A stretch of DNA of 64,000 nt from Brevibacterium sp. W7.2 (GCF_018137945.1 NZ_CP073089.1:1116001-1180000), one strand, 5' to 3'. Positions 9,544 to 18,716 are shown, counted from the first letter of the stretch. Made by a program: numbers and translations. Notes: generated by a model from the letters alone, not told the origin.

Positions 9544-11376
9544 TCAGAGTCCGAAGTAGGCCTTGAGCTCGGTCGTGATCGTCGCCAGCCTCTCCTGCAG
9601 CGACGGCCCCAGGGCGGGGGCGCCGACGACCTCGAGGTAGCACTTGAGCTTGGGCTCGGTGCCCGAAGGTCGGACGATGACCCGCGAGTTCGCCTCCGAG
9701 AGCAGGAGGATGCCGTCGGTCGGCGGCAGGCCGTCGTACCCGGTCGAGAGATCGTGAACCTCGGTGACGGGTGACCCGGCCAGCGCGGTCGGCGGAGCCT
9801 GCCGCAGCTTGTCCATCGCCGAGGCGATGAGGGAGACGTCGTCGAGGCGGAAGCTCAGCGGTGCCGTCGCGAAGACGCCGTCGCGGGTGCGGATGCGGTC
9901 GAGTTCGGCATCGATCGTTGACCCGTCTCTTTTGAGGCGTGACGCCAGCGCGGCGAAGGTCACGGCCGCGGAGATTCCGTCCTTGTCGCGGACGACGGTC
10001 GGGTCGACGCAGTAGCCGAGCGCCTCCTCGTAGCCGAAGACGAGGCCGGGCACCCGGGAGATCCACTTGAAGCCCGTGAGCGTCTGCACGGCGGGGAAGC
10101 CGTGGGCGCGCACAGCGGCGGCAAGACCGCGCGAGGAGACGATCGAGTTCGCGAAGACGGGCCCGGCGGTGTCGGAATCGTTCGCCGAGGCGGTCGCTCC
10201 ACCGGCGGTCGCGCCATCGGCGGTCCCTGACGCCGAGGCCGAGGCGGAGGCCGCGAGCCGGGAGGCGATGTCCTCGCCGAGGAGGAGCCCCACCTCGTCG
10301 CCGGTGAGCTGGCGGTACCCGGTGGGGGCGGCAGGATCGGGGATCGCCGCGGAGAACCGGTCCGCGTCGGGGTCGTTGGCGATGATGAGATCGGCGCCGA
10401 CCTCTCTGGCCAAGGCATACGCCTCGTCGAGCGCGCCGGCTTCCTCGGGATTGGGGAATGCGACGGTCGGGAAGTCCGGGTCCGGCTTCTGCTGAACGGC
10501 CACCGGGTGGAGATTCTCGAACCCGGTGAGCGCCAGTGCCGCCTCGGCGACGGTCGCCCCGACGCCGTGGAGCGAAGTGAGCACGATCGACAGGTCCGCG
10601 CTCGCGCGCACGCCCAGGGCCTCGATGCTCTCGAGGTAGGCCTCGATGATCGAGTCATCGAGGTGCTCCCAACCCGATTCGGCACGCGGCACCGATGCGA
10701 CGGACGGGACGGCGGCGATCCTCTCGGCGATGAGCGCATCGGCGGGGGGAACGATCTGCGCGCCCGCACCTGCACGAGCGGTGGCCGGGTCCGGTTCGAT
10801 CGCGAGCAGCGGCCGCTCCCCGAGGTAGACCTTGTAGCCGTTGTCGGCGGGCGGGTTGTGGCTGGCGGTGACCATGACGGCGGCATCGGCGCCGAGGTGG
10901 GTGAGCGCGAACGCCGTGAGCGGAGTCGGCAGCTGTTCGGGCAGCTGGATGGCGACCCCGCCGGCGGCGGTGACGACGGCCGCGGTGTCGCGGGCGAAGT
11001 CGGAGGACTTGTACCGGGCATCGCAGCCGATGACGACGCGGAAGCCCGGGCCGACGGTGTCGTTGAGGAACGCCGAGAGTCCGGCTGCGGCGCGGATGAC
11101 GACGGAGCGGTTCATCCGGTTGGGCCCGGCCGCGATCTCCCCGCGCAGGCCTGCGGTGCCGAAGACCAAGGGTCCGGAGAACCGATCTGCAAGGTCGGCG
11201 CGCGCGGCTGCGTCACCGGCCTCCGCCTCGGCGAGGATGGCCGTCAGCGACGTCGCCGTCTGCGCATCGGGGTCATCGGCGATCCACGCGCGGACGATGT
11301 CGGCGTCGAAGCCCGTCGTGAAGCGGTCGGCGACCCGGACCGGGCTGGTGTTCGATTCGCTCATCGATTCGCTCAC
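9544..11376 (-). CDS. Phospho-sugar mutase (PMM/PGM family)
   Basis: Alpha-D-phosphohexomutase superfamily enzyme of about 610 aa. Motifs: phosphoserine loop VTASHNPPADNGYK, metal-binding NDPDADR, sugar-binding FGYEEALGY and phosphate-binding RPSGTEPKLKCY. An insertion rich in Ala/Ser/Gly lies after the metal loop (about residues 365-390). It directly follows a purine nucleoside phosphorylase gene; the same pairing (pmmB-deoD) occurs in mycobacteria, so a phosphopentomutase-like role joining ribose-1-phosphate to metabolism is plausible. The start is uncertain: GTG at 11376 or ATG at 11364 (the first codons repeat SES), neither with an ideal Shine-Dalgarno. Confidence 0.85.
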   Translation of the reverse strand: MSESMSESNTSPVRVADRFTTGFDADIVRAWIADDPDAQTATSLTAILAEAEAGDAAARADLADRFSGPLVFGTAGLRGEIAAGPNRMNRSVVIRAAAGLSAFLNDTVGPGFRVVIGCDARYKSSDFARDTAAVVTAAGGVAIQLPEQLPTPLTAFALTHLGADAAVMVTASHNPPADNGYKVYLGERPLLAIEPDPATARAGAGAQIVPPADALIAERIAAVPSVASVPRAESGWEHLDDSIIEAYLESIEALGVRASADLSIVLTSLHGVGATVAEAALALTGFENLHPVAVQQKPDPDFPTVAFPNPEEAGALDEAYALAREVGADLIIANDPDADRFSAAIPDPAAPTGYRQLTGDEVGLLLGEDIASRLAASASASASGTADGATAGGATASANDSDTAGPVFANSIVSSRGLAAAVRAHGFPAVQTLTGFKWISRVPGLVFGYEEALGYCVDPTVVRDKDGISAAVTFAALASRLKRDGSTIDAELDRIRTRDGVFATAPLSFRLDDVSLIASAMDKLRQAPPTALAGSPVTEVHDLSTGYDGLPPTDGILLLSEANSRVIVRPSGTEPKLKCYLEVVGAPALGPSLQERLATITTELKAYFGL

Positions 11377-11381
11377 CGGCC

Positions 11382-12191
11382 TCAGAGCTTTCCGACGATG
11401 TCGGCGAGCAGCTGGGAGATCCGCGGGGCTGCGGCGGCTCCGGCCTCGATGACCTCGGCGTGGGAGAGCGGGGTCTCCTGGATGCCGGCGGCGAGGTTCG
11501 TCACGAGCGAGATGCCCATGAGCTCGAGCCCGGCCTGCCGGGCGGCGATGGCCTCGAGCGTCGTCGACATGCCGACGAGATCGGCGCCGAGGATGCCTGC
11601 CATCCGCACCTCGGCCGGGGTCTCGTAGTGGGGGCCGCGGAACTGGGCGTAGACGCCTTCGTCGAGTGTCGGGTCGATCTCCTTGGCGATGGCCCGCATC
11701 CGCGGCGAGTAGAGGTCGGTGAGGTCGACGAAGTTCGCACCTTCGATGGGGGAGGTGCCGGTGAGGTTGATGTGGTCGGAGATGAGGACCGGGGTGCCCG
11801 GGGCCCAATTGCGGTTGAGCCCACCGCAGCCGTTGGTGAGCACGAGGCTGGTGCAGCCGGCGGCGGCGGCGGTGCGCACCCCGTGGGCGACGGCGCGCAC
11901 GCCCTTGCCTTCGTAGTAGTGGGTGCGCGATCCGAGGACGAGGGCGTGCTTCCCGCTCGAGGCGATGCGCACGGTGCGCAGCGTGGGGACGTGGCCGGCG
12001 ACGGCCGGGGCGTGGAATCCGGGGACCTCGGCGGCGGGGACTTCGCTGATCGTCTCGCCCAGCAGCTCGGCCGCTCCGCCCCATCCCGATCCGAGGACGA
12101 GGGCGATGTCGTGGGACTCGATCCCAGCGGCGGAGTTGATGGTCGTGGCCGCTGCCTGCGCGGCGGCGGTAGGATCGCTTAAGTCAGTCAT
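11382..12191 (-). CDS. Purine nucleoside phosphorylase
   Basis: Trimeric-type (PNP/MTAP family) phosphorylase (269 aa) cleaving inosine or guanosine to base and ribose-1-phosphate. Family motifs: LVLGSGWGG at the phosphate site, SRTHYYEGKG, VLTNGCGGLN, FRGPHYETPAEVRM and VGMSTTLEAIAARQ. Stop lies 5 bp before the mutase GTG, so the two are coupled. Start is ATG at 12191; an upstream in-frame ATG at 12218 is less likely. It completes the purine side of the salvage set formed with cdd, deoA and deoC. Confidence 0.9.
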   Translation of the reverse strand: MTDLSDPTAAAQAAATTINSAAGIESHDIALVLGSGWGGAAELLGETISEVPAAEVPGFHAPAVAGHVPTLRTVRIASSGKHALVLGSRTHYYEGKGVRAVAHGVRTAAAAGCTSLVLTNGCGGLNRNWAPGTPVLISDHINLTGTSPIEGANFVDLTDLYSPRMRAIAKEIDPTLDEGVYAQFRGPHYETPAEVRMAGILGADLVGMSTTLEAIAARQAGLELMGISLVTNLAAGIQETPLSHAEVIEAGAAAAPRISQLLADIVGKL

Positions 12192-12237
12192 GACGCCAAG
12201 ATTATCAACATCTGACATGCCGCAAGGAGCGCTCACC

Positions 12238-13266
12238 ATGCCGATCAGACCACTTGCCGACGGCGACGATCTGCGACTGAACGAGGTGTTCTCCGACGCG
12301 GCGACTCCGGCCGGTCACATGGCCCGGTCCCTGTTCCGTCCGGCCGCGGAGTCCCCGCTGCTGCGGTCGGTCATCGCCGAGGTGGTCCCCGAGGTTCCCG
12401 TCGGCGCGGCGGCGATCGCGGAGTCCCCGCTCCACCCGTACCGGGCGTGGGTCAACGTCGAGGTCGCCGCCGAGGAGCGCGGCCACGGTCTCGGTCGTGA
12501 GCTCTTCGAGGCGGTGTCGGCGGAGACCGCAGGAACCCCGCTGGAGGGCCTTGACCTGCGGGCTCGGGTCGAGGCCGGCAGCGTGGGGGAGAAGTTCGCC
12601 GAGGCGCTCGGCTTCACCCCGCTGACGACGACGCGGGTCATCAAGGTTTCCGCCGGGGCCCTGCCGCCCAGCGGCGGCGGTCGCGCCGAGGACCTCGAGA
12701 TCGTCTCGACCGGGTCGGTCAAGCTGACGAAGGCGTTCCTCGAGTGGTACACCGCGGTCAACCGCGACGATGCGGTCGCGCCGCTGACGATCGGGCAGGT
12801 GAGCAGTGCGTTCCTCTCCGAGGCGGCCGGTGCCCATGGTGCGGCGATGCTCATGAGCGACTCCGCGGCGACTGGTTCCGGTGACGCAGGGTCGGGCAGC
12901 GGGCTGAGCGCCTTCGCTGTCTCCTACGCCAGGGAGGCCGACCCGGCTGCGGTCGGCGGGGCCCAGGATGCCGCGGCGAACCTGCACGGGACTGCGGAGG
13001 ACGAGCCGGCGACCGAACTCATCCTCGGCTCGATGTTCGAGACCCGTGAGGACGTCGCCGACGCCTCCCCTGAGCAGTTCGAGGCGGCCATCGCCGATGC
13101 CGAGCTGCTGCTGGCCAGGCTGTCAGTCGACGCCGATGTCGTCATCGAGGTCACCAGCGGCATGCCCGTGGTCTCAGCGCTCGCCGACCGGCTCCTCGCC
13201 GCGGGCCAGGCGAGCGAACTCTACCGCTACGAGACACTTTCGGGACCTCCCGCGGACACGCAGTGA
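12238..13266 (+). CDS. GNAT-family N-acetyltransferase
   Basis: A 342-aa protein with one recognisable GNAT core: VNVEVAAEERGHGLGRELFEAV (about residues 69-92) is the acetyl-CoA pyrophosphate-binding loop (Q/RxxGxG/A type). The second half resembles a degenerate GNAT repeat without a clear acetyl-CoA loop, so it may be a tandem GNAT. The substrate is unknown. ATG at 12238 has AAGGAG about 8 nt upstream and is divergent from the PNP gene, 46 bp away. Its last 40 bp overlap the 3' end of the convergent ATPase gene. Confidence 0.72.
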   Translation: MPIRPLADGDDLRLNEVFSDAATPAGHMARSLFRPAAESPLLRSVIAEVVPEVPVGAAAIAESPLHPYRAWVNVEVAAEERGHGLGRELFEAVSAETAGTPLEGLDLRARVEAGSVGEKFAEALGFTPLTTTRVIKVSAGALPPSGGGRAEDLEIVSTGSVKLTKAFLEWYTAVNRDDAVAPLTIGQVSSAFLSEAAGAHGAAMLMSDSAATGSGDAGSGSGLSAFAVSYAREADPAAVGGAQDAAANLHGTAEDEPATELILGSMFETREDVADASPEQFEAAIADAELLLARLSVDADVVIEVTSGMPVVSALADRLLAAGQASELYRYETLSGPPADTQ

Positions 13267-16200
13267 GTCGAGTCGACCCCGGAGTCGGTTGATTCGCCCC
13301 GCGTCGGTGACCCGACGACCCTGATCGCTCGTGCTCGGGAGTCGGTGACGAACCAGCCCGTCCCGGCGGTGCCGTCGAGTGGCGGCAGGCGGGTGAACCC
13401 GAGAGTCGCGAGGTCCTGAGCAGTGTGACTGCCGAGGATGAGCGTGGGTCCGAGCGTCTGGGCGCTCGCCAGCGGCGAGCCGTAGCCAGGAGTGAAACGC
13501 AGCGGCATCGTCACCACGTGGAGCCCACCGGCCGTGACGTCGAGCGTCGCAGGCTCCTCGCGATGCGCGTCGTCGTGGATCGTCAGGTCCGCCTGCTCGC
13601 ACCTGCTGAACGCCCGGGCCAGAGACGATTTCCCGCTCTGCGCCGACCCGCGCACAGTGAGCACGGAACCGTCACGTGCCGGGTCCCAGGACACGGGTTC
13701 CCCGAAGGCGTCGATGCCGAGCGGAATCGTTCCGTCCTCCCTCCGTCTCGGCGACGCTTCCCTCACGTCACCCGGTTCGTCGAGTCCCCGCCACCCCGGT
13801 GAGAAGGCCGACGAGCCTGCACCACCACGAGGGGGAAAGAGCTGGACGTCGGCGCCGTCGCCGCCGCACTCAGCGGTGCGCGGGCCGACGAGCACGGCAC
13901 GCAGACGCGGCCACGTTCCGAGGAACCGGTGGCGGGAGAGACCGACGCTGAGACCGTCCCCGCCGGCGCTCGGCGGGAAGATGAGGTGAGAGCGGAACTG
14001 GGAGGAGATGCGCAGCCCCGACCGGCACCCGGCAAGGAGGAGCGTGAGTCCGAGATCGCGGGAATGGGAGAGGAGGCCCTCCAACGCCGCCGCCGTGTGA
14101 TGGTCGAGGGAATCGACGAGCTCACCCCAGTTCCCGCACACGACGAGCGTCGACGGTCGCGCCCGCGCACTGCCGGCGGAACCCGAACTCGGTGGGCGAC
14201 CCAGATGGTCGAGGATCGCATGCAGGCGCCACCCGGCATGCATCCCGCAGGAGATCGCCGCCTGGTCGATGACCTCGGCGATCCGACCGAGCGCGACGAT
14301 GCGGTGGGTGACGGCTGCCGACGCCGCCAGCGTCACGAGCACGGCGGTGGGATCGTCGTCGGTGACGACGATGGTCGACCCGTCCTGCGCCGGATCATAG
14401 GACCAGTCGATCTGCCGCTGTGCGGCGGGGAGGTCGATGATCCCGGTGACAGGCTGCTGCGACGACGCGCTCGCCGCAGTACCCGGGACGTCATCAACCG
14501 TCGGCAGCGGCGGGGGCACGACGGACCGCGGCGCATCGACGGTGTGCGCGTGCGCCGCGGTGAGGAGATTGTCGATGCGGATTCCGGTGAGGGCGGAGCT
14601 CGTCTGCACGGCACGACCGGGTTGCCACGGTCGCAGTCGGGGACGCTGAGCGGTCGGTTCAGGCGGCTCGTCGGTGAGGGGAACGGCGACGCGGAAGCGA
14701 ACGAGCGCGGACCCCGCATCGAGGAGAGCGGCCCCGGGCCGGTCCGGCGGAAGACGCGCGGCATCGGCGACGCTGATGACATCGGAGGAGTCGGCGTCGT
14801 CGCGCACGCGCAGGCAGATCCGAATGCTGATGTTCGCCTTCATGTGCCCGGTGACGATGCCCAGCGGCCGTTGGGTCGCGAGGATGAGATGGACGCCCAG
14901 AGACCGGCCGAGGGCGGCAAGATGCTCGAGCAGGTCCGCGGCCCGGGGATGCGCGGTCATGAGGGCGTGGAACTCGTCGATGACGACGACGAGCCGTGGG
15001 GGAGGGACATCGAGGTCGAGGATGTCGGCGCACCCGCGGTCGGCGAGCAGCCGTTCGCGCCGCGTGATCTCCGCACGGACGGCGACGAGCGCCCGGAAGG
15101 CCGCAGCCGAGTCGAAGTCGTCGAGGACGCAGTCGGTGTGCGGCAGCCGTGACAGGGGTGCGAACGTCGCTCCGCCCTTGAAGTCGATGAGGACGAAGGT
15201 CAACCGCTCGGGTGGGTGATGCAGGGCCAGGGACAGCAGCCACGACTGGAGGAGCATCGACTTGCCGCTGCCGGTGGTGCCGGCCACGAGAGCGTGCGGG
15301 CCGTCGCCGAAGAGATCGATGCCGACCGCCCCGAGAGGTCCGCGGCCGACGGGGACGGCCCCCGAATGCGGCTGCCGCCAGCGGTTCGCGGTGCGTTCGG
15401 GGTCATCATCGCAGTGCTCGCCGAGGCCGTGGCAGGGGAACGAGTCGGCACCGGTCGCCGGCATCCCGGTGCGCACGAGCGTGAGAAACCGGGCCGGTGG
15501 CATCAGGGTCGCCGTGAACGCTCGGCCGGGCACCGGGCCCTCGAGCGCCGTCGACGTCGTCGTCCGCGCTTGCGCGAGATCGCCGAGGACGAGGGAGACA
15601 GTGCTCTTCGGCTTGGGTGCCCCGAGGCGGAGGGTGGTCACAGTGCCCTCGGTCCGCAGGTCGACGCTGATGCGCTCCGAGGGGTGGGTCGCCGCGGTGG
15701 CGGGCTCGTCCCGATCGAGCGCGCCGACGAGGTCCGGCAGCTCGCGCACTTCGGCCGACGGTGCCCACGCCCACCGGCGGTCGGCCAGCCAGGCGAGCAT
15801 CATCGGCAGCAGGTGAGCGCGTTCACCGGTGACGACCACCGCGGTCGATCGCGGGTCGATGCAGATGGGGACGTCGCTGACGACGGCATGGTCGTCGCAG
15901 CGATCGACGCGGTCGTCGATCTCGGGTGCCAGTGAGATGCGACTGAGGATCGCGCCGAACCCCAGACACAGGCCCGGGGAGGCGCGTGCCGTGCGCTGTC
16001 GCTGCGCGATGAGCCGGAGGGCTCTCGTCGAGGCGTCGTCGATCGCGTGTGCGCGCTCGATCCGGTGCGTCTCCACGTCCCGGGCATAACGGCGCTTCTC
16101 GACGAGGTGGGCGATGTAGCCCGACAGGGGCGCCGAGAGGCTGAAGAGGAGAAACCACCACATGCCGGTGAGCAGCGCGAGGGCGATGCCGATGCCGATG

Positions 16201-16820
16201 GGAATGAGGAACGCCCACCACTGCGGCGGACGGGCCGCGCGCGGTTCGTCGACCGCGTGCGGCGCGACATGGATCGTCTCGCTGCCGGCGGTGTTCAGTG
16301 TCCCACCGGTCGGTGCCTCAGGCAGCTGATCGCGGTCGAGCTCGGGGAGGAACACGGTGGATCCGACGAGGCTCTGCGTGCGCAGTCCCGCAGGAGCGAG
16401 GCGGAGTCTGACCGGAGCGCGCGAGAGGCAGGGGTCGGCGATGAGGAGGCCGTCGGAAGACGGTACACGAGCGATGAGGGTCTGGCGTGGGTCGATGGCG
16501 AGGGTGAATCCCGAATCGGGGCCGGCGAGCACCGACACCGTCGTGCTGCCGCAGCCGCGATCGAAGGCACCGGCGCCGAGGAGGGTGACCGGGTGGAGTC
16601 CGCGCCATTGGCCCCACGTTATCGACTCAACCCAGGCCGATGGATCATCGGGCGGTGGAGCGGAGCCCGGGTTGGAGGCGAGGAGATCGTCGACGGTGAC
16701 AGGCTCATCGATGACCGAGCGGAGCACATCGAGGACGGGCTGCTCGCCGTCGGCGTCGAGGACGTCCGTGCGCACGGCACCGCTGACTTCGACCCGCTGG
16801 ACGACTCCGCTGACCTTCAT
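13227..16820 (-). CDS. EssC/EccC-like FtsK/SpoIIIE-domain ATPase
   Basis: A membrane ATPase of about 1197 aa. Residues 95-145 look like a degenerate FHA-type domain (LIARVPSSDGLLIADPCLSR). Two adjacent membrane segments at about 200-236 are followed by EKRRYARDVE, as in EssC/EccC. ATPase domain 1 is intact: Walker A GTTGSGKS (about 514), VLIDFKGGATF, Walker B VVVIDE (about 611) and ILATQRP. A middle domain lacks a Walker A; a third has GSAQSGKSS (about 1058) but little else. EssC/EccC energise type VII secretion of WXG100 proteins, but no WXG100 or other T7SS gene is in this window. It follows the Tad operon on the same strand. ATG at 16820 is preferred; TTG at 16856 is possible. Confidence 0.8.
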   Translation of the reverse strand: MKVSGVVQRVEVSGAVRTDVLDADGEQPVLDVLRSVIDEPVTVDDLLASNPGSAPPPDDPSAWVESITWGQWRGLHPVTLLGAGAFDRGCGSTTVSVLAGPDSGFTLAIDPRQTLIARVPSSDGLLIADPCLSRAPVRLRLAPAGLRTQSLVGSTVFLPELDRDQLPEAPTGGTLNTAGSETIHVAPHAVDEPRAARPPQWWAFLIPIGIGIALALLTGMWWFLLFSLSAPLSGYIAHLVEKRRYARDVETHRIERAHAIDDASTRALRLIAQRQRTARASPGLCLGFGAILSRISLAPEIDDRVDRCDDHAVVSDVPICIDPRSTAVVVTGERAHLLPMMLAWLADRRWAWAPSAEVRELPDLVGALDRDEPATAATHPSERISVDLRTEGTVTTLRLGAPKPKSTVSLVLGDLAQARTTTSTALEGPVPGRAFTATLMPPARFLTLVRTGMPATGADSFPCHGLGEHCDDDPERTANRWRQPHSGAVPVGRGPLGAVGIDLFGDGPHALVAGTTGSGKSMLLQSWLLSLALHHPPERLTFVLIDFKGGATFAPLSRLPHTDCVLDDFDSAAAFRALVAVRAEITRRERLLADRGCADILDLDVPPPRLVVVIDEFHALMTAHPRAADLLEHLAALGRSLGVHLILATQRPLGIVTGHMKANISIRICLRVRDDADSSDVISVADAARLPPDRPGAALLDAGSALVRFRVAVPLTDEPPEPTAQRPRLRPWQPGRAVQTSSALTGIRIDNLLTAAHAHTVDAPRSVVPPPLPTVDDVPGTAASASSQQPVTGIIDLPAAQRQIDWSYDPAQDGSTIVVTDDDPTAVLVTLAASAAVTHRIVALGRIAEVIDQAAISCGMHAGWRLHAILDHLGRPPSSGSAGSARARPSTLVVCGNWGELVDSLDHHTAAALEGLLSHSRDLGLTLLLAGCRSGLRISSQFRSHLIFPPSAGGDGLSVGLSRHRFLGTWPRLRAVLVGPRTAECGGDGADVQLFPPRGGAGSSAFSPGWRGLDEPGDVREASPRRREDGTIPLGIDAFGEPVSWDPARDGSVLTVRGSAQSGKSSLARAFSRCEQADLTIHDDAHREEPATLDVTAGGLHVVTMPLRFTPGYGSPLASAQTLGPTLILGSHTAQDLATLGFTRLPPLDGTAGTGWFVTDSRARAIRVVGSPTRGESTDSGVDSTHCVSAGGPESVS

Positions 16821-16963
16821 CGCATCAGAGTCTGGTGAACCGGTGCCGGTCGGCAAGCCGTCATCCGCCCCCTGTGGACGAGCGCTGAGCGTTCACAGGC
16901 TCACAGCACGCGAGTCCATCCGCTGTCCACAGGTTCCGGCACACGAGTCCGCAGGCACGGTTG

Positions 16964-17419
16964 TCATGAGATCCGCAGTGACCCTCGCGCCAAGGCGGTG
17001 GCACTGAGTTCGATGAGTCCGGGAACGAAGGGGGAGAGCAGCGCCGGGGTGTAGTCGGCGCGCAGACGGATGACGACCGAGGCCTCGCCGTCGACGTCGG
17101 CGCGGATGCCGACGTTGTCGAGGCCCTCGGGCGAGGGGACGGCCGAGACGTAGCGCGCCGCCGCCCGCTGCGCCGCCGGCGGCGAGAACACGAGTCCGGG
17201 TTCTCCGTCCGGGGCGGGTTCGAACGAGTCGGAGGCCGCGAGGGCTGCCGAATCGGCCATCGCCTGGAGTTCGCGACGGGCCATGTGCAGGTCCGTGAGG
17301 GCGGCGATGAGGAACGCGAGGAGGAGCGCGATGATGACGAAGCCGATCGCCAGGGGAGTGATCGACCCCTCGTCGGCCGGGCGGTGACCGGGAGCGGTGG
17401 ACCTCGTCGTCAGGGACAT
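16964..17419 (-). CDS. TadG-like pilus-assembly protein
   Basis: A 151-aa protein with a short cytoplasmic N-terminus, the motif DEGSITPLAIGFVIIALLL (TadG-type, Gly/Ser before a membrane helix) at about residues 17-36, then HMARRELQAMADSAALAASDS, the typical Ala-rich helix after the TadE/TadG transmembrane segment. The remainder is an extracellular beta-rich region. It is much shorter than full TadG proteins with a VWA domain. Start ATG at 17419 leaves 7 bp after the upstream gene; ATG at 17455 would overlap it by 29 bp. Confidence 0.75.
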   Translation of the reverse strand: MSLTTRSTAPGHRPADEGSITPLAIGFVIIALLLAFLIAALTDLHMARRELQAMADSAALAASDSFEPAPDGEPGLVFSPPAAQRAAARYVSAVPSPEGLDNVGIRADVDGEASVVIRLRADYTPALLSPFVPGLIELSATALARGSLRIS

Positions 17420-17426
17420 CGTCGAC

Positions 17427-17945
17427 TCATCCGTTCCCGGTGGTCGCGACGACATCGGAATGCGAGGCCCGCATGGTGATGTGCGGGGAGTTCTCCGAAC
17501 CGAAGATCAGGGGGATCCCCGGCAGCGGAATCCGCGTTTCGACGTCAGCGGTGACGAGAGAGCCAGCGCGTCCACAGGGTCCTGAACATGAGTAGGTGAT
17601 GGTGATGGGAACATCCCGGAGCCCGAAGTCGGTGAAATGCATGGCGGCGACATCCTCGGCGCGCTGCTGCGAGGGGTTAGCGTCGCGGGCGGCGATCCGG
17701 GAGGCCGACACCGCCGCCGAGGTCGTCGCGTAGCCGGCCGCCTGCAGCTGGGAGAGCGCGAGCATGAGGTAGACGACGGGGATGAGGAGGATGACCGCGG
17801 CGAAGATGAACTCGATGACCGCAGTCCCGGCATCGGGGAGAGCGAACCGGACCTCCGCCTCGGTGTCCTGGGCGACGGATGGGTGGGCAGGGCCGACGGA
17901 TGGGTCGGCAGGCCCGACGGAGGGGAGGACAGCGGGTTCAGTCAC
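17427..17945 (-). CDS. TadE-like pseudopilin
   Basis: A 172-aa TadE-family protein. The cytoplasmic N-terminus contains a short direct repeat (SVGPADP / SVGPAHP), followed by DAGTAVIEFIFAAVILLIPVVYL, where the Glu at +5 of the processed helix is the pseudopilin hallmark. A single external domain with two Cys (TYSCSGPCG) could form a disulfide. GTG at 17945 overlaps the upstream stop. Probably a minor pilin that initiates or caps the Flp fibre. Confidence 0.8.
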   Translation of the reverse strand: MTEPAVLPSVGPADPSVGPAHPSVAQDTEAEVRFALPDAGTAVIEFIFAAVILLIPVVYLMLALSQLQAAGYATTSAAVSASRIAARDANPSQQRAEDVAAMHFTDFGLRDVPITITYSCSGPCGRAGSLVTADVETRIPLPGIPLIFGSENSPHITMRASHSDVVATTGNG

Positions 17946-18462
17946 GGTCGATGTCCTCGACGATCGAGCGTCCCCGCAGGTCCCACACCTCGGCGGGTCC
18001 CCAGAGTCCGAGCACGGGCAGCGGAGTGCGGACCCGGACTTCGACGATCTCGACGTTCCCGTTGCTCTCGGTGTCGACGGAGATCGCCTCGGCGTACCGT
18101 TCGCCGAGTGAGGCCGTGATGAGCTGCGCGGTCAGCCGCCTGCCGTCGCCGGCCGTCTGATCGGCGAGTCCCGCCTGCCGGGCACCGGCGATGGCCGAGT
18201 CGATGACGGTGTTGCGGACGTGGATGACCAGACCGATCTGCAGGGCGCCGGCGAGAACGAGGGCGAGCAGAGACGCGACGAGGGCGAACTCGGCGATCGC
18301 GGAACCGGTGTCCGTGCCGCCGACCGCACCGTTCTCAGAGCGCGCGCCCGCATCGGCCGTGTCACCGTCGACCGCACCGCTGCCGGCCGCGCCGCCACCG
18401 GCCGCGCCTCCTGTCGGCGGGGAGGCAGCAGCAGGGGCATCGCCGCGCTGTGCTCGGCTCAC
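17938..18462 (-). CDS. TadE-like pseudopilin with Gly/Ala-rich leader
   Basis: A 174-aa TadE-family protein. About 50 residues of Gly/Ala-rich, low-complexity leader precede DTGSAIAEFALVASLLALVLAGAL (Glu at +5 after the presumed prepilin cleavage site) and a globular external domain. GTG at 18462 overlaps the stop of the small pilin gene by 4 bp. Pairs with the next gene as two TadE/TadF-type minor pilins, as usual in actinobacterial tad loci. Confidence 0.8.
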   Translation of the reverse strand: MSRAQRGDAPAAASPPTGGAAGGGAAGSGAVDGDTADAGARSENGAVGGTDTGSAIAEFALVASLLALVLAGALQIGLVIHVRNTVIDSAIAGARQAGLADQTAGDGRRLTAQLITASLGERYAEAISVDTESNGNVEIVEVRVRTPLPVLGLWGPAEVWDLRGRSIVEDIDRD

Positions 18463-18716
18463 CCGGCACCTCGGACCTTGTTCATCGCGTCCTCGAACAT
18501 CGAGGTGAAGGCTTCGCCGGCGAGCGCCCAGAGGGCGACGACGAGTCCCGCGGTCATCAGTGTGATGAGCACCCAGCCGGGCACATCGCCGCGATCGGGA
18601 CGGTCGCCGCGGTGCCCGTCGTCACCGGCGCCGTGCCGGGCAGCCGGTGGGGAGGTGTCGTCGCCGATCCACCCGAGGGTGAGCAGGGTGAGGTGTGTCA
18701 TGAACCGGTGGAACAT
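18459..18716 (-). CDS. Small pilin-like membrane peptide of the Tad locus
   Basis: An 85-aa protein in the position of the Flp pilin gene, between tadC and the TadE genes. It has a hydrophilic, charged middle (GDDGHRGDRPDRGDVPG) and one C-terminal hydrophobic helix WVLITLMTAGLVVALWALAG, ending EAFTSMFEDAMNKVRGAG. The usual Flp motif with Glu-Tyr after the cleavage Gly is not present, so processing by a TadV-type peptidase is doubtful and its pilin role is inferred from position and shape. ATG at 18716 is chosen because AAGGAG lies 7 nt upstream. Confidence 0.65.
   Translation of the reverse strand: MFHRFMTHLTLLTLGWIGDDTSPPAARHGAGDDGHRGDRPDRGDVPGWVLITLMTAGLVVALWALAGEAFTSMFEDAMNKVRGAG

Noticed and set aside
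9544-12084. Single 846-codon minus-strand frame covering the mutase and the PNP gene
   Set aside because: Only the part up to about 11376 reads as a phospho-sugar mutase. Upstream the frame is the off-frame shadow of the PNP gene, which has its own stop at 11382 and intact motifs in another frame.
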